From Endomychus coccineus (taxonomy: Eukaryota > Arthropoda > Insecta > Coleoptera > Endomychidae), in contig OY294070.1 in the NCBI GenBank assembly GCA_958510875.1, positions 48,388,078-48,452,077 on the forward strand: a stretch of DNA of 64,000 nt, in the 5' to 3' direction. The position numbers were made by a program, and so were the translations under genes. The notes beneath the pieces are model-generated. The model was not told the origin of the DNA, did no database searches, and worked only from the letters and a program-made list of their open reading frames with translations. Each line of letters begins with the position of its first letter. The first letter of the stretch is position 1. This document shows, one piece after another, positions 42,453-53,384 of the stretch.

Positions 42453-45400
42453 AAGGGTGATTATTTTTCCGCCCAAATATCGACCAATAGAATTGCACCA
42501 TTCGACGTCACGTGGTACAACCTACATGGAATTATACTGATTATTTTTCCGTCACAAATATCGACCAATAGAATTGCACCATTCGACGTCACGTGGTACA
42601 ACCTACATGGAATTATACTGAATATTTTTTGAATATTTTCTCTGGTAGTTGCTATATATAAAACTTCGAACTGACAGGTTGAATTCTGTCCACCATCGAT
42701 AAAAAAGTCAAAGGAAATGTTCATTTGGGACGGAAAAATAATCCCCCGAATACCACACGAGCTTCAAAATTATCTGGCATTTCCCTCAAGGTTCCCTGCA
42801 AACAAATAAAGTCGTCAAGTTTTTCAGGAAAAATCACTCGCGCTTTGCGCTCGTGATTTTTTAACCTGAAAAACTTGACTCCTTCATTTGTTTGCAACGA
42901 ACCTATCTGGAAATTCCCGATAATTTTGAAGCTCTTGTGGTATTATATATGATTATTTTTCCGTCCCAAATATCGACCAATAGAATTGCACCATTCGACG
43001 TCACGTGGTACAACCTACATGGAATTATACTGAATATTTTTTGAATATTTTCTCTGGTAGTTGCTATATATAAAACTTCAAACTGACAGGTTGAATTCTG
43101 TCCACCATCGATAAAAAAGTCAAAGGAAATGTTCATTTGGGACGGAAAAATAATCCTCCGAATACCACACGAGCTTCAAAATTATCTGGCATTTCCCTCA
43201 AGGTTCCCTGCAAACAAATAAAGTCGTCAAGTTTTTCAGGAAAAATCACTCGCGCTTTGCGCTCGTGATTTTGTAACCTGAAAAACTTGACTCCTTCATT
43301 TGTTTGCAACGAACCTATCTGGAAATACCCGATAATTTTGAAGCTCTTGTGGTATTATATATGATAATTTTTTGAAAATTTTCTCTGGTAGTTGCTATAT
43401 ATAAAAAACAAAACATGATCCAGTCAAATTAACCACACTTCAAACTGACAGGTTGAATTCTGTCCACCATCGATAAAAAAGTCAAAGCAAATTAACCACA
43501 CTTCAAACTGACAGGTTGAATTCTGTCCACCATCGATAAAAAAGTCAAAGGAAATGTTCATTTGGGACGGAAAAATAATCCCCCGAATACCACACGAGCT
43601 TCAAAATTATCTGGCATTTCCCTCAAGGTTCCCTGCAAACAAATAAAGTCGTCAAGTTTTTCAGGAAAAATCACTCGCGCTTCTCGCTCGTGATTTTTTA
43701 ACCTGAAAAACTTGACTCCTTCATTTGTTTGCAACGAACCTATCGGGAAATACCCGATAATTTTGAAGCTCTTGTGGTATTATATATGATTATTTTTCCG
43801 CCCAAATATCGACCAATAGAATTGCACCATTCGACGTCACGTGGTACAACCTACATGGAATTATACTGATAATTTTTTGAAAATTTTCTCTGGTAGTTGC
43901 TATATATAAAAAACAAAACATGATCCAGTCAAATTAACCACACTTCAAACTGACAGGTTGAATTCTGTCCACCATCGATAAAAAAGTCAAAGCAAATTAA
44001 CCACACTTCAAACTGACAGGTTGAATTCTGTCCACCATCGATAAAAAAGTCAAAGGAAATGTTCATTTGGGACGGAAAAATAATCCCCCGAATACCACAC
44101 GAGCTTCAAAATTATCTGGCATTTCCCTCAAGGTTCCCTGCAAACAAATAAAGTCGTCAAGTTTTCCAGGAAAAATCACTCGCGCTTCTCGCTCGTGATT
44201 TTTTAACCTGAAAAACTTGACTCCTTCATTTGTTTGCAACGAACCTATCGAGAAATACCCGATAATTTTGAAGCTCTTGTGGTATTATATATGATTATTT
44301 TTCCGACCCAAATATCGACCAATAGAATTGCACCATTCGACGTCACGTGGTACAACCTACATGGAATTATACTGATAATTTTTTGAAAATTTTCTCTGGT
44401 AGTTGCTATATATAAAAAACAAAACATGATCCAGTCAAATTAACCACACTTCAAACTGACAGGTTGAATTCTGTCCACCATCGATAAAAAAGTCAAAGCA
44501 AATTAACCACACTTCAAACTGACAGGTTGAATTCTGTCCACCATCGATAAAAAAGTCAAAGGAAATGTTCATTTGGGACGGAAAAATAATCCCCCGAATA
44601 CCACACGAGCTTCAAAATTATCTGGCATTTCCCTCAAGGTTCCCTGCAAACAAATAAAGTCGTCAAGTTTTTCAGGAAAAATCACTCGCGCTTCTCGCTC
44701 GTGATTTTTTAACCTGAAAAACTTGACTCCTTCATTTGTTTGCAACGAACCTATCGGGAAATACCCGATAATTTTGAAGCTCTTGTGGTATTATATATGA
44801 TTATTTTTCCGCCCAAATATCGACCAATAGAATTGCACCATTCGACGTCACGTGGTACAACCTACATGGAATTATACTGATAATTTTTTGAAAATTTTCT
44901 CTGGTAGTTGCTATATATAAAAAACAAAACATGATCCAGTCAAATTAACCACACTTCAAACTGACAGGTTGAATTCTGTCCACCATCGATAAAAAAGTCA
45001 AAGGAAATGTTCATTTGGGACGGCCAGTCAAATTAACCACACTTCAAACTGACAGGTTGAATTCTGTCCACCATCGATAAAAAAGTCAAAGGAAATGTTC
45101 ATTTGGGACGGAAAAATAATCCTCCGAATACCACACGAGCTTCAAAATTATCTGGCATTTCCCTCAAGGTTCCCTGCAAACAAATAAAGTCGTCAAGTTT
45201 TTCAGGAAAAATCACTCGCGCTTCTCGCTCGTGATTTTTTAACCTGAAAAACTTGACTCCTTCATTTATTTGCAACGAACCTATCGGGAAATACCCGATA
45301 ATTTTGAAGCTCTTGTGGTATTATATATGATTATTTTTCCGACCCAAATATCGACCAATAGAATTGCACCATTCGACGTCACGTGGTACAACCTACATGG

Positions 45401-46850
45401 AATTATACTGATAATTTTTTGAAAATTTTCTCTGGTAGTTGATATATATAAAAAACAAAACATGATCCAGTCAAATTAACCACACTTCAAACTGACAGGT
45501 TGAATTCTGTCCACCATCGATAAAAAAGTCAAAGGAAATGTTCATTTGGGACGGCCAGTCAAATTAACCACACTTCAAACTGACAGGTTGAATTCTGTCC
45601 ACCATCGATAAAAAAGTCAAAGGAAATGTTCATTTGGGACGGAAAAATAATCCTCCGAATACCACACGAGCTTCAAAATTATCTGGCATTTCCCTCAAGG
45701 TTCCCTGCAAACAAATAAAGTCGTCAAGTTTTTCAGGAAAAATCACTCGCGCTTCTCGCTCGTGATTTTTTAACCTGAAAAACTTGACTCCTTCATTTAT
45801 TTGCAACGAACCTATCGGGAAATACCCGATAATTTTGAAGCTCTTGTGGTATTATATATGATTATTTTTCCGCCCAAATATCGACCAATAGAATTGCACC
45901 ATTCGACGTCACGTGGTACAACCTACATGGAATTATACTGATAATTTTTTGAAAATTTTCTCTGGTAGTTGCTATATATAAAAAACAAAACATGATCCAG
46001 TCAAATTAACCACACTTCAAACTGACAGGTTGAATTCTGTCCACCATCGATAAAAAAGTCAAAGGAAATGTTCATTTGGGACGGCCAGTCAAATTAACCA
46101 CACTTCAAACTGACAGGTTGAATTCTGTCCACCATCGATAAAAAAGTCAAAGGAAATGTTCATTTGGGACGGAAAAATAATCCTCCGAATACCACACGAG
46201 CTTCAAAATTATCTGGCATTTCCCTCAAGGTTCCCTGCAAACAAATAAAGTCGTCAAGTTTTTCAGGAAAAATCACTCGCGCTTCTCGCTCGTGATTTTT
46301 TAACCTGAAAAACTTGACTCCTTCATTTATTTGCAACGAACCTATCGGGAAATACCCGATAATTTTGAAGCTCTTGTGGTATTATATATGATTATTTTTC
46401 CGACCCAAATATCGACCAATAGAATTGCACCATTCGACGTCACGTGGTACAACCTACATGGAATTATACTGATAATTTTTTGAAAATTTTCTCTGGTAGT
46501 TGATATATATAAAAAACAAAACATGATCCAGTCAAATTAACCACACTTCAAACTGACAGGTTGAATTCTGTCCACCATCGATAAAAAAGTCAAAGGAAAT
46601 GTTCATTTGGGACGGCCAGTCAAATTAACCACACTTCAAACTGACAGGTTGAATTCTGTCCACCATCGATAAAAAAGTCAAAGGAAATGTTCATTTGGGA
46701 CGGAAAAATAATCCTCCGAATACCACACGAGCTTCAAAATTATCTGGCATTTCCCTCAAGGTTCCCTGCAAACAAATGAAGGAGTCAAGTTTTTCAGGTT
46801 AAAAAATCACGAGCGAGAAGCGCGATAATTTTGAAGCTCTTGTGGTATTA
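42453..46850. repeat. complex satellite array, units of about 0.4-0.53 kb
   Basis: The landmark CCAATAGAATTGCACC recurs nine times, near 42484, 42566, 42976, 43813, 44320, 44824, 45352, 45882 and 46413. Unit lengths are about 410 bp at first, then 507, 504, 528, 530 and 531. Each full unit has two parts: a block with CCAAT, GACGTCACGTGG and CTATATATAAAA, and a 250-bp imperfect hairpin from ATTTGGGACGG to CCGCCCAAAT. Units with TTTTTCCGCCCAAAT and TTTTTCCGACCCAAAT alternate from 43791 on, giving a two-unit higher-order repeat. A segment around TAACCACACTTCAAACTGAC is duplicated within most units. The reading frames inside are by-products of the repeat. Confidence 0.92.
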
Positions 46851-46905
46851 TATATGAATATTTCTTATTCATAGTGTTATAGTGTATCCACAGTGTGAAC
46901 CATAT
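46851..46905 (+). mobile_element. PLE-C tail remainder and shared flank
   Basis: ATATTTCTTATTCATAGTG continues the C tail interrupted at 42470. TGTATCCACAGTGTGAAC then matches the flank of the C tail at 24415-24485. So the array lies inside, or grew from, a PLE-C tail. Confidence 0.65.
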
Positions 46906-47572
46906 TACAGGTTTCCCAGTTTTAAAGTAATATAAATGTTCCAGGGCTTGTTTACTAATGAGCTGGACATGAATGATCGGAATATTATGGTGAAGTAAAA
47001 CAATAGGGCCAAAATTTCCCTTATATGGATTTGGGGTGTTGATTTTATGTTCGAAAAAATTAAATCACATGTCCGGTTCTATTATGCAAAAATGCTGTTC
47101 ACCAATTTAAAAATCGTACAAACTTGAAATATTAAAAAGAAAAGTTTCCTAACCATTATCGATTCCGATATAATGATGTTACATCACCACCACTTACTGT
47201 CATAAGATTTTCGTAAAATTTCAAATCTCTAATATGAACCTTCATCGCAACAGGCAATAATGGCTAGAATAAGCTCTTTTTTCCATTCAGAAGTTATATT
47301 TAAATATTCAAGAAATTGCAATGCAAAGCTGATATACTTGAAACATCTGAGATGCGATGACATCGATTTGCTTAATTTTTTTTCAAAACTTGAAATTAAA
47401 TATAAATTATAAAATAACACAATTTTTATGTTGAAATAAGATCAAATTATTCAGCTCTAAGATTACAATAATCAAAGTTTTTAAATAAATATCTGTTTAG
47501 AGTTGCGTACGACAAAGTCAAAATTCAATTGTTTATAACATTAGCGCATCCAGTTATACATACTGTAAAGAC
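46906..47572. other. AT-rich stretch, nothing recognised
   Basis: No coding similarity seen. Confidence 0.45.
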
Positions 47573-48052
47573 ATGATTTTCATCTGTAGGTTATCCACTT
47601 ATACTATTCAATTTGCGGAAAAAACTTGTTCCCTAAAAACACAACTCTTTTACTTCCTTTTCATAAACCAATTTAGTTTTCTTAGCCGCATTTTATCGCT
47701 TGATTGCATGCAAATTGGCGCGCATAATAAATCTTTCAGGCTCGAAGCATCTGAGATTAGATTTACTAATACGAGTTATGTTCAAGAAGTAACCCAATTT
47801 TTTTCTATCAACTTGTCATTGTTACCTTCGAAGTATTCTCGTCCTCAACTACAAGCTGTGTTTCCATTTCTGGGAGTAGTTTTTGTAAGGCATTTTTGGT
47901 ATGTTAGAAATATGTCAAAAAATCTCGATTTCAACACTATGTCCGACGAGTTGGAGGAGAGCGGGAATTCGGTAGAAACGGTTGTAAATTTTTCGAATCG
48001 TGAGTTCTCCTGGGAAGATTCAAGTTGCATTTTTTTACTAATCCCGCGATGA
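47573..48052 (+). CDS. unrecognised open frame of 159 codons
   Basis: This is the longest plus-strand frame in the right half of the window. The N-terminal half is rich in Phe, Leu and Ser. The C-terminal part (NMSKNLDFNTMSDELEESGN, then SVETVVNFSNREFSWEDSS) is more charged and looks more protein-like. I see no known motif, signal peptide or convincing membrane segment, no promoter context and no repeat copy elsewhere in the window. It could be an exon, a decayed gene or chance; an overlapping minus frame (47845-48144) is equally unremarkable. Confidence 0.2.
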   Translation: MIFICRLSTYTIQFAEKTCSLKTQLFYFLFINQFSFLSRILSLDCMQIGAHNKSFRLEASEIRFTNTSYVQEVTQFFSINLSLLPSKYSRPQLQAVFPFLGVVFVRHFWYVRNMSKNLDFNTMSDELEESGNSVETVVNFSNREFSWEDSSCIFLLIPR

Positions 48053-48384
48053 AATTTATAGCACGCCGGTTTGCTTTTTAACAAGATAGAAAAAATTATG
48101 TAATTTAAAAGTTCCAAAATACGATTGTTCACAAGAATAAACATAAATTACAAATAAATTAGGTATTATCTAATTTTTATTCTAAGAATTACAAATATAG
48201 GCAGATATAATTAATATTTAGAGTTTTTCCTACGTCGCGCCATGATAAAATTCTAATTCGGCTAATTATTATTACGTTTTGAAATAATAAAACATCGAAA
48301 TAAAATTTTCCACACTTTATATGATAATGATTCAAAGCATTTTAATTGTGTCGTAATATAGTAATGATTTTTTATAAAAAAATA

Positions 48385-48600
48385 TGTACATAATTTTAGT
48401 TCTATAAATAAGAAATATTTACCATTATCCACTAAAAATACTGTCAAGTACTTACGACTTTTCGGTATCATCAGAGTATAAACTCAAGTTTACGCTGATG
48501 ACGACTACTTGGTAGCCGAAAGGTCCTGAGTATTTTAACAGTACTTTTAGTGGATATAGGTGATTACTTCTTATTTATAGAACTAAAATAAATATATCTA
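48385..48600. mobile_element. PLE-C tails, inverted pair
   Basis: A minus-strand C tail (48385-48486) and plus-strand C tail (48488-48600) meet at ACTCAAGTTTACG. The minus ribozyme has lost its helix II hairpin. The plus one (48491-48530) keeps CTGATGA, the hairpin and GAAA, but the cleavage position reads G (CCTG), which hammerheads do not cut. Confidence 0.7.
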
Positions 48601-48639
48601 TGGTTTCGGCGTTTACGTAGTGTAAATTCATAATACTTC

Positions 48640-49062
48640 AGAAGTTGGAGAATAAAACTCAAATTTTACACAAAACTTTTAACATTTAATTTAAAAATGC
48701 TGACAAATTGTTTCACCACACTGTGGCATTATCAAAGATAATTAGAATCCATAGAAATTTTGAAACACGCAAAAAACAATAATAATGTAATATTAAATGA
48801 TCAAATCGACACATATAATTCACCGCTTGTTAACAATTTTGTAAACACACTCCCACCATTATCCACCCCCATCCCTCAATTTGCACCACATTCTGATCCC
48901 TGATATTTAAGGACATACTTTTAGATTTAGCTTTAGTTGATAACTCCTCGCTTTGATAATGCCACAGTGTGGTGAAACAATTTGTCAGCATTTTTAAATT
49001 AAATGTTAATAGTTTTGTGTAAAATTTGAGTTTTATTCTCCAACTTCTGAAGAACTAAAATA
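48640..49062. mobile_element. PLE-E butterfly
   Basis: The outer 110-120 bp on each side (from CTTCAGAAGTTGGAGAATAA to its complement at 49062) are inverted copies of a PLE-E tail. Both carry TTGATAATGCCACAGTGTGG, then TGAAACAATTTGTC, where two core bases of the hammerhead are changed. The about 200 bp centre contains PLE C-terminal remnants. It sits between two PLE-C tail copies that share the flank AACTAAAATAATGTACAT. Confidence 0.7.
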
Positions 49063-49200
49063 ATGTACATAATTTTTAATAAAAAATCGTTAAGAGTAAA
49101 CTCAAGTTTACTCTGATGATGACTACTTGGTAGCCGAAAGGTCCTGAATATTTTAACAGTATTTTTACTGGATATGTGTGATTATTTCATATTTCTAGTA
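49063..49200 (+). mobile_element. PLE-C tail with flank
   Basis: CTGATGATGACTACTTGGTA, GCCGAAAGGTCCTGAATA, then the C tail end. The first helix II pair is lost (GACTAC/GTAGCC) and the cleavage position is G, so it is probably inactive. Confidence 0.65.
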
Positions 49201-50642
49201 TAGGAAGTTTAGGCTGGAATCAATAAGTCTGAGTTCACAAATAACACTATATTAATATTAAGTAAATTAACAAAACAAATAACTATAACTTTTGACACCT
49301 TAATTTCTTTCAACCTCACTAAACAGTTTAATTTTAGAATTTGACTTTTGCCATAATGTGCTCATAATTCATGCAATTTTTTTTGTTCTTAAAAAATTGA
49401 AACTAATTGGAATTGATTCAATAGATGGTGAACTTTTATTATGTCTCAGTATTAAAATAATTCCATGTATTTCACAAGCTGGTGCAATTTAAATTGTTTT
49501 GCTATTTTTTTACTACATACTACATACTGTAGTAGTATGAAAAAATGTTTTAAAATTATCTCAGCGCTAAAAACAAAGTCATCAATTAGATATAATTCAA
49601 CGCATCTCCTATCCTTCTCTCTTATATTAGGAATTAAGTTTATGACAAATCATAATTATAATTTTTTAAGTCAAGACATATTATATGAAATAAACTTTTT
49701 TATTTTGAATTAAGTACTTAATTTATGAAAAAATTTTACAACAAAATGTTTACAATTAAAAAACAAAACGGCATTTCGTACTAATCCGTTATGCCTTATA
49801 TCATTCGGAATGGAGTGCTGCCTCCCCCTCCTGATAGGACACTGGACTGCTTCGAGTATTAAAATGTTGATTTATTTTTTGATCATACCTGGTATTCAAT
49901 TACCATTCATTCAGAATACCTACCCATTATATAACTTTCTGATTTGAAATGAAATGCTTTAATGAATTCCCTTTTGAATTTTCCACATACGTCATGAATA
50001 TTTTATCTTTAAAATCTACCTTTCCTATGTTATTTCCAATTTCATGGAAATTGAGCGTATTTGCGGTAGTTTCGAAATATATTCCTTTCCTAAATTGATA
50101 AGATTCCGAGTGAGGTCAAAAGGTCATACGTGAGCTATTTTAGTACATAATCTGAAGCTTCTAATGACACATAATTGGTTATCTAATCTGTGTTTAAACA
50201 CAGTCTAATGCAAAATTATGTTTTACGTCGAAGATACTAGAATTTCTTATACCTATCACCAAAAGTTATCGATTTTTTATTTAATCAAATCTCATTACTA
50301 GATTTATAAAACTGGAAAAATATTCATCAGGATAGTTTAATAACACTATTCTTTTATATATTGTTTGATAACGTTCTGTTATTTGTTGTTACTGATATGA
50401 TCCACACGATACGGGTGCTACAAATTCAATGACTGTCTGAAAGCTATTATTCCGGTATAAGAATAGTTGTTAGGATTTTGAAAATTCATGAAGGAGACTT
50501 GTTCCAAAACAAAGTATGTTAATCGCTTCAAAGTAGTAATCCGTTCAGTATGTCGAAACTATTTCAAAATGAGCAGTAACAAGTAAAATGGTGTCGGGAA
50601 AATGTAATTCAAAATTACTGCTTGCTCATGGCATGAGTTCTT
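49201..50642. other. AT-rich stretch, nothing recognised
   Basis: About 1.4 kb. Contains an 82-codon AT-rich frame at 49465-49713 without similarity and no repeat ends I can identify. Confidence 0.5.
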
Positions 50643-50796
50643 TTGAATAGTAGACTTCCGCGGATAGCTAATCTTGAAAATTCTTGGCTTCCGGTTGGAT
50701 TCAGCGTCACATGCACGTTTCAGTTCAACCCTCAAGCCTGCCCTGAAGATGCCACCTGTAATGGTTGGCGAAACGTCGGCATCAAGTCATGCTATT
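50643..50796. mobile_element. PLE-A tail, inverted pair
   Basis: 50643-50710 is the A tail end on the minus strand (GAATAGTAGACTTCCGCGGA). 50717-50796 is the plus-strand part of the tail that carries the ribozyme. Together they are a broken tail folded back on itself. Confidence 0.75.
50739..50781 (+). ncRNA. hammerhead ribozyme motif, PLE-A tail (intact core)
   Basis: TGCC, CTGAAGA, T, GCCACC/..TTGGC hairpin, GAAA, CGTC, GGCA. The core is complete and identical to the minus-strand copy at 37721-37763, in spite of the rearranged surroundings. Confidence 0.72.
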
Positions 50797-51390
50797 GGGT
50801 TATTTTGCTTGCAAGTCTATACGAGCAGTAAAGAAGTCGAACAGCTTACATAAAAAGTCTCATAGCTGTGACATCAAAGCTGGTAGAATTCGAGAAAAAA
50901 TACTCTACATATTAGATAATACTTTTATGTTTTATTATATTGAAGGTCGTTCGGTTTTGATAAATACATGATTTACAATTTCCAACTATTACATTGCCCA
51001 TTTACTGCGGGCACAACGGTAACACATTTATGAGGACCCCCTTGAAAATAATAACAATAACCCTGTTGGATAAAAAAATGTTCAACTTGTTATCGGACAT
51101 TAAAATTTATGAGTATATTTATACCTTAACGATTCAAAGTAGGTACAAATAGAGAATTCAAATGATCAAAAAATTTTTATATTCAAAATGCATTTCAGTT
51201 CATTATGGCTTGATGAAAGGTTGCTTGCTGTTAATGCAAAATCTAAAAAACATTATATAAACTATTTATATTTTGATGGGGTAATCATGAATAATATACG
51301 AATGTATCACACCACACATTGATTAATTTCTATAAAAATGAAAATATGAATTTTTGGAATCCTGTAGTTCTTACATAAACTGTACAAGAG
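50797..51390. other. AT-rich stretch, nothing recognised
   Basis: No feature seen. Confidence 0.45.
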
Positions 51391-51480
51391 AAAAATAAAA
51401 CATTAAAAATAACCAAAAATATTTAGAAATTCAAATGTTTATTTCGGCGACTTCTTCAGAAGTTCAAATTCTAAGAAAAA
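51391..51480 (-). mobile_element. possible PLE tail with collapsed ribozyme
   Basis: The minus strand reads CTTCTGAAGAAGTCGCCGAA, then ATAAACATTTG and an A/T-rich end. A CTGAAGA box lies close to GAAA, but the hairpin between them is missing. This resembles the PLE-C copies that lost the same hairpin. Weak. Confidence 0.3.
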
Positions 51481-52189
51481 TGGTAACCTTGCAAAAATTT
51501 ATGTAGGTCTATAAATATGTTTAAGACCTTTTGAATAGAGTTTTTATAAATTTATATTCGACAATTATAATCGCTTGCCTTATTCCGTCACTCACAATTA
51601 ATTTTCACTGACACAGCTAGAGCCGTATCGAGAGAGATTCTCTTGATAGAAAATTCTTCAGTCTGAATAATTGTTAACTTACCTCATTCATAATACTACA
51701 CCGCAATAGTTTCGAATCTTAAATTAATATGCAATAAAAGATTTGATAATGGTAAATAAGAAAAAGGTCTTTTAAACATTAGTAAACATAGTAAATATTG
51801 TAAATACTAATGAAAGTACTAATGGCGAATATTGTCAGCAAATATTGGGAAATATTGTAAATATAGCCAATAAAGCGAATAGATATTTGGTAGAATAAAC
51901 AAATGTAAATAAGAGTAGAGTTGTTTGTATGGTAGTTAACCTCCCCATAATAACTTTCGAACCGGAAAAGTCCATGAAATCATGAATCGTCTTCGTAAAA
52001 TATAATTTTCGATCATGATAGTTACATTTTGAAGAAACTAATTTCGAGATAAGATGACAGCTTAGGTATCATTAGGCTCTTTATACTACATATTATTGAA
52101 CGCACAGTATAAGTACCTATGACTAAATATTAGGAACATACAAATTGTTCACGTTTCCAAACTACCCGTACACATATTTGAAAATTCTT
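51481..52189. other. AT-rich stretch, nothing recognised
   Basis: No feature seen. Confidence 0.45.
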
Positions 52190-52350
52190 GAAATTGAAAG
52201 TAACTTCACACAAACACGAGTAATCGAAATTGTACCACATTAGTTTTAAATATATGAATATGTATCAAGAAGCCACTGCATAGCAATCATTCAAATAATC
52301 GAAGTCATCTCAGGCAATGTTTGAATATGACTTCTATACATAAATAGATG
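52190..52350 (-). mobile_element. PLE-B tail fragment
   Basis: CACGAGTAATCGAAATTGTA and the following bases, through ATATGAATATGTATCAAGAA, match the noncoding part of the B tail at about 54185-54310 in reverse. The ribozyme part is absent. Confidence 0.6.
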
Positions 52351-52611
52351 TGACGAGACTGAAAACATGTTGAAATGAAACAAAACAACAAACTCAAAAT
52401 GCCATACTGTATAAGTTATATTCTAATATGAGTTGAAAAAAATTTCTAATGAACGAGTTACCTGAATACAATAGAACGGAAGTCTGCATGGCTCCTAAAT
52501 AGACGTGTATCTGAGCGAATGAATGACTTCATGAAGATTAGAAGATTTCAAATATTTAGGAAAACATTCTCAATGCATGAAAATACTAATGTGTGCTTGC
52601 AAGTGACGTTA

Positions 52612-53370
52612 TACAGGCTGCGGCAAAATGTACCTAGCCAAGTTTTTAATTAAGCGCAAAAAAAGATTTTTTTAATGAAAACCATTTATTAAAACATGTA
52701 AAATTACCTATTTATGAAAAACTGCATCGAGTAAATGACCGCCACGACAAGCCAGACAATGACCAACTCAATTTTGAGCGTGTAGCATAACTTTGCGCAA
52801 TCTTCACGAATATTTGTCTTCAAGTGATCTAACGTTTGTGGGCGATTAATGTAAACTTTATTTTTCAAGTATCCCCACAAGAAAGAATCTGGTGCCGACA
52901 AATCAGGGGAATGAGGCGACCACTCAGCATCTCCATTTTTTGAGAGCAACCTGGCAGGGAAAATATCACTAAGAAGAGCGACCATTTCACGCGCTGTGTG
53001 GCATGTAGCGCCATCCTGCTGGAACCAGAAGTTTTCCATGCCAAGTTCTTCCAACTGTAGTTGCTGAAATTCACGTATAACTGTTCGATGCCGTTCTTCA
53101 GTAATAGTAACTGCATTGTTCCTGACATCTTTAAAAAAGAAGGGTCCAATGATTCGTTCGGAGCATTTTGCGCACCAAACAACGACTTTTTAATCAAACT
53201 GCACGTTCTCTTGAATAAAACGAAGGTTTTCTGTTTCTCAAAAACGGTAATTTTGCTTGTTAACACGACCAGAAAGGCAATAATTTGCTTCATCGCTCAT
53301 TATCAAATTTTGCCGAAAATTGGGCTCGCAAAGATTTGTGCGTATTGCAAACGTCTTTTAATGACCCTAG
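52612..53370 (-). pseudogene. DDE transposase remnant 2 (Tc1/mariner-like, insect type)
   Basis: One minus-strand frame with two in-frame stops: IMSDEANYCLSGRVNKQNYR (first catalytic Asp), VVVWCAKCSERIIGPFFFKD, VTITEERHRTVIREF, ENFWFQQDGATCHTAREMVA (second Asp), FPARLLSKNGDAEWSPHSPD, then SFLWGYLKNKVYINRPQTLD (third-Asp region). These are the signatures of a DDE transposase widespread in insects. The left end of the block, TACAGGCTGCGGCAAAATG at 52612, is probably the 3' terminal repeat. The N-terminal DNA-binding part is missing, and the gene is cut where PLE-B begins (about 53385). Confidence 0.82.
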
Positions 53371-53384
53371 TTTGAACACAGATT

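Larger units (their letters stand above)
41839..42470 (+). mobile_element. Penelope-like element, family C, plus-strand half of a butterfly
   Basis: Endonuclease fragment, C-terminal region and C tail with a complete ribozyme core. The tail is cut at GGTGATTATTT, where the satellite array begins, and its continuation appears on the far side of the array at 46851. Confidence 0.8.

Noticed and set aside
44245..46524. Repeated 60-87 codon frames on the minus strand across the satellite (44245, 45281, 46342, 42461, 42903)
   Set aside because: They recur only because the satellite unit recurs. The frame runs through the hairpin and TATA-like block and shows no protein-like conservation distinct from the DNA.
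42453..46850. CRISPR-like array
   Set aside because: Units are about 0.5 kb with no short repeat/spacer alternation, and the context is eukaryotic transposon DNA.
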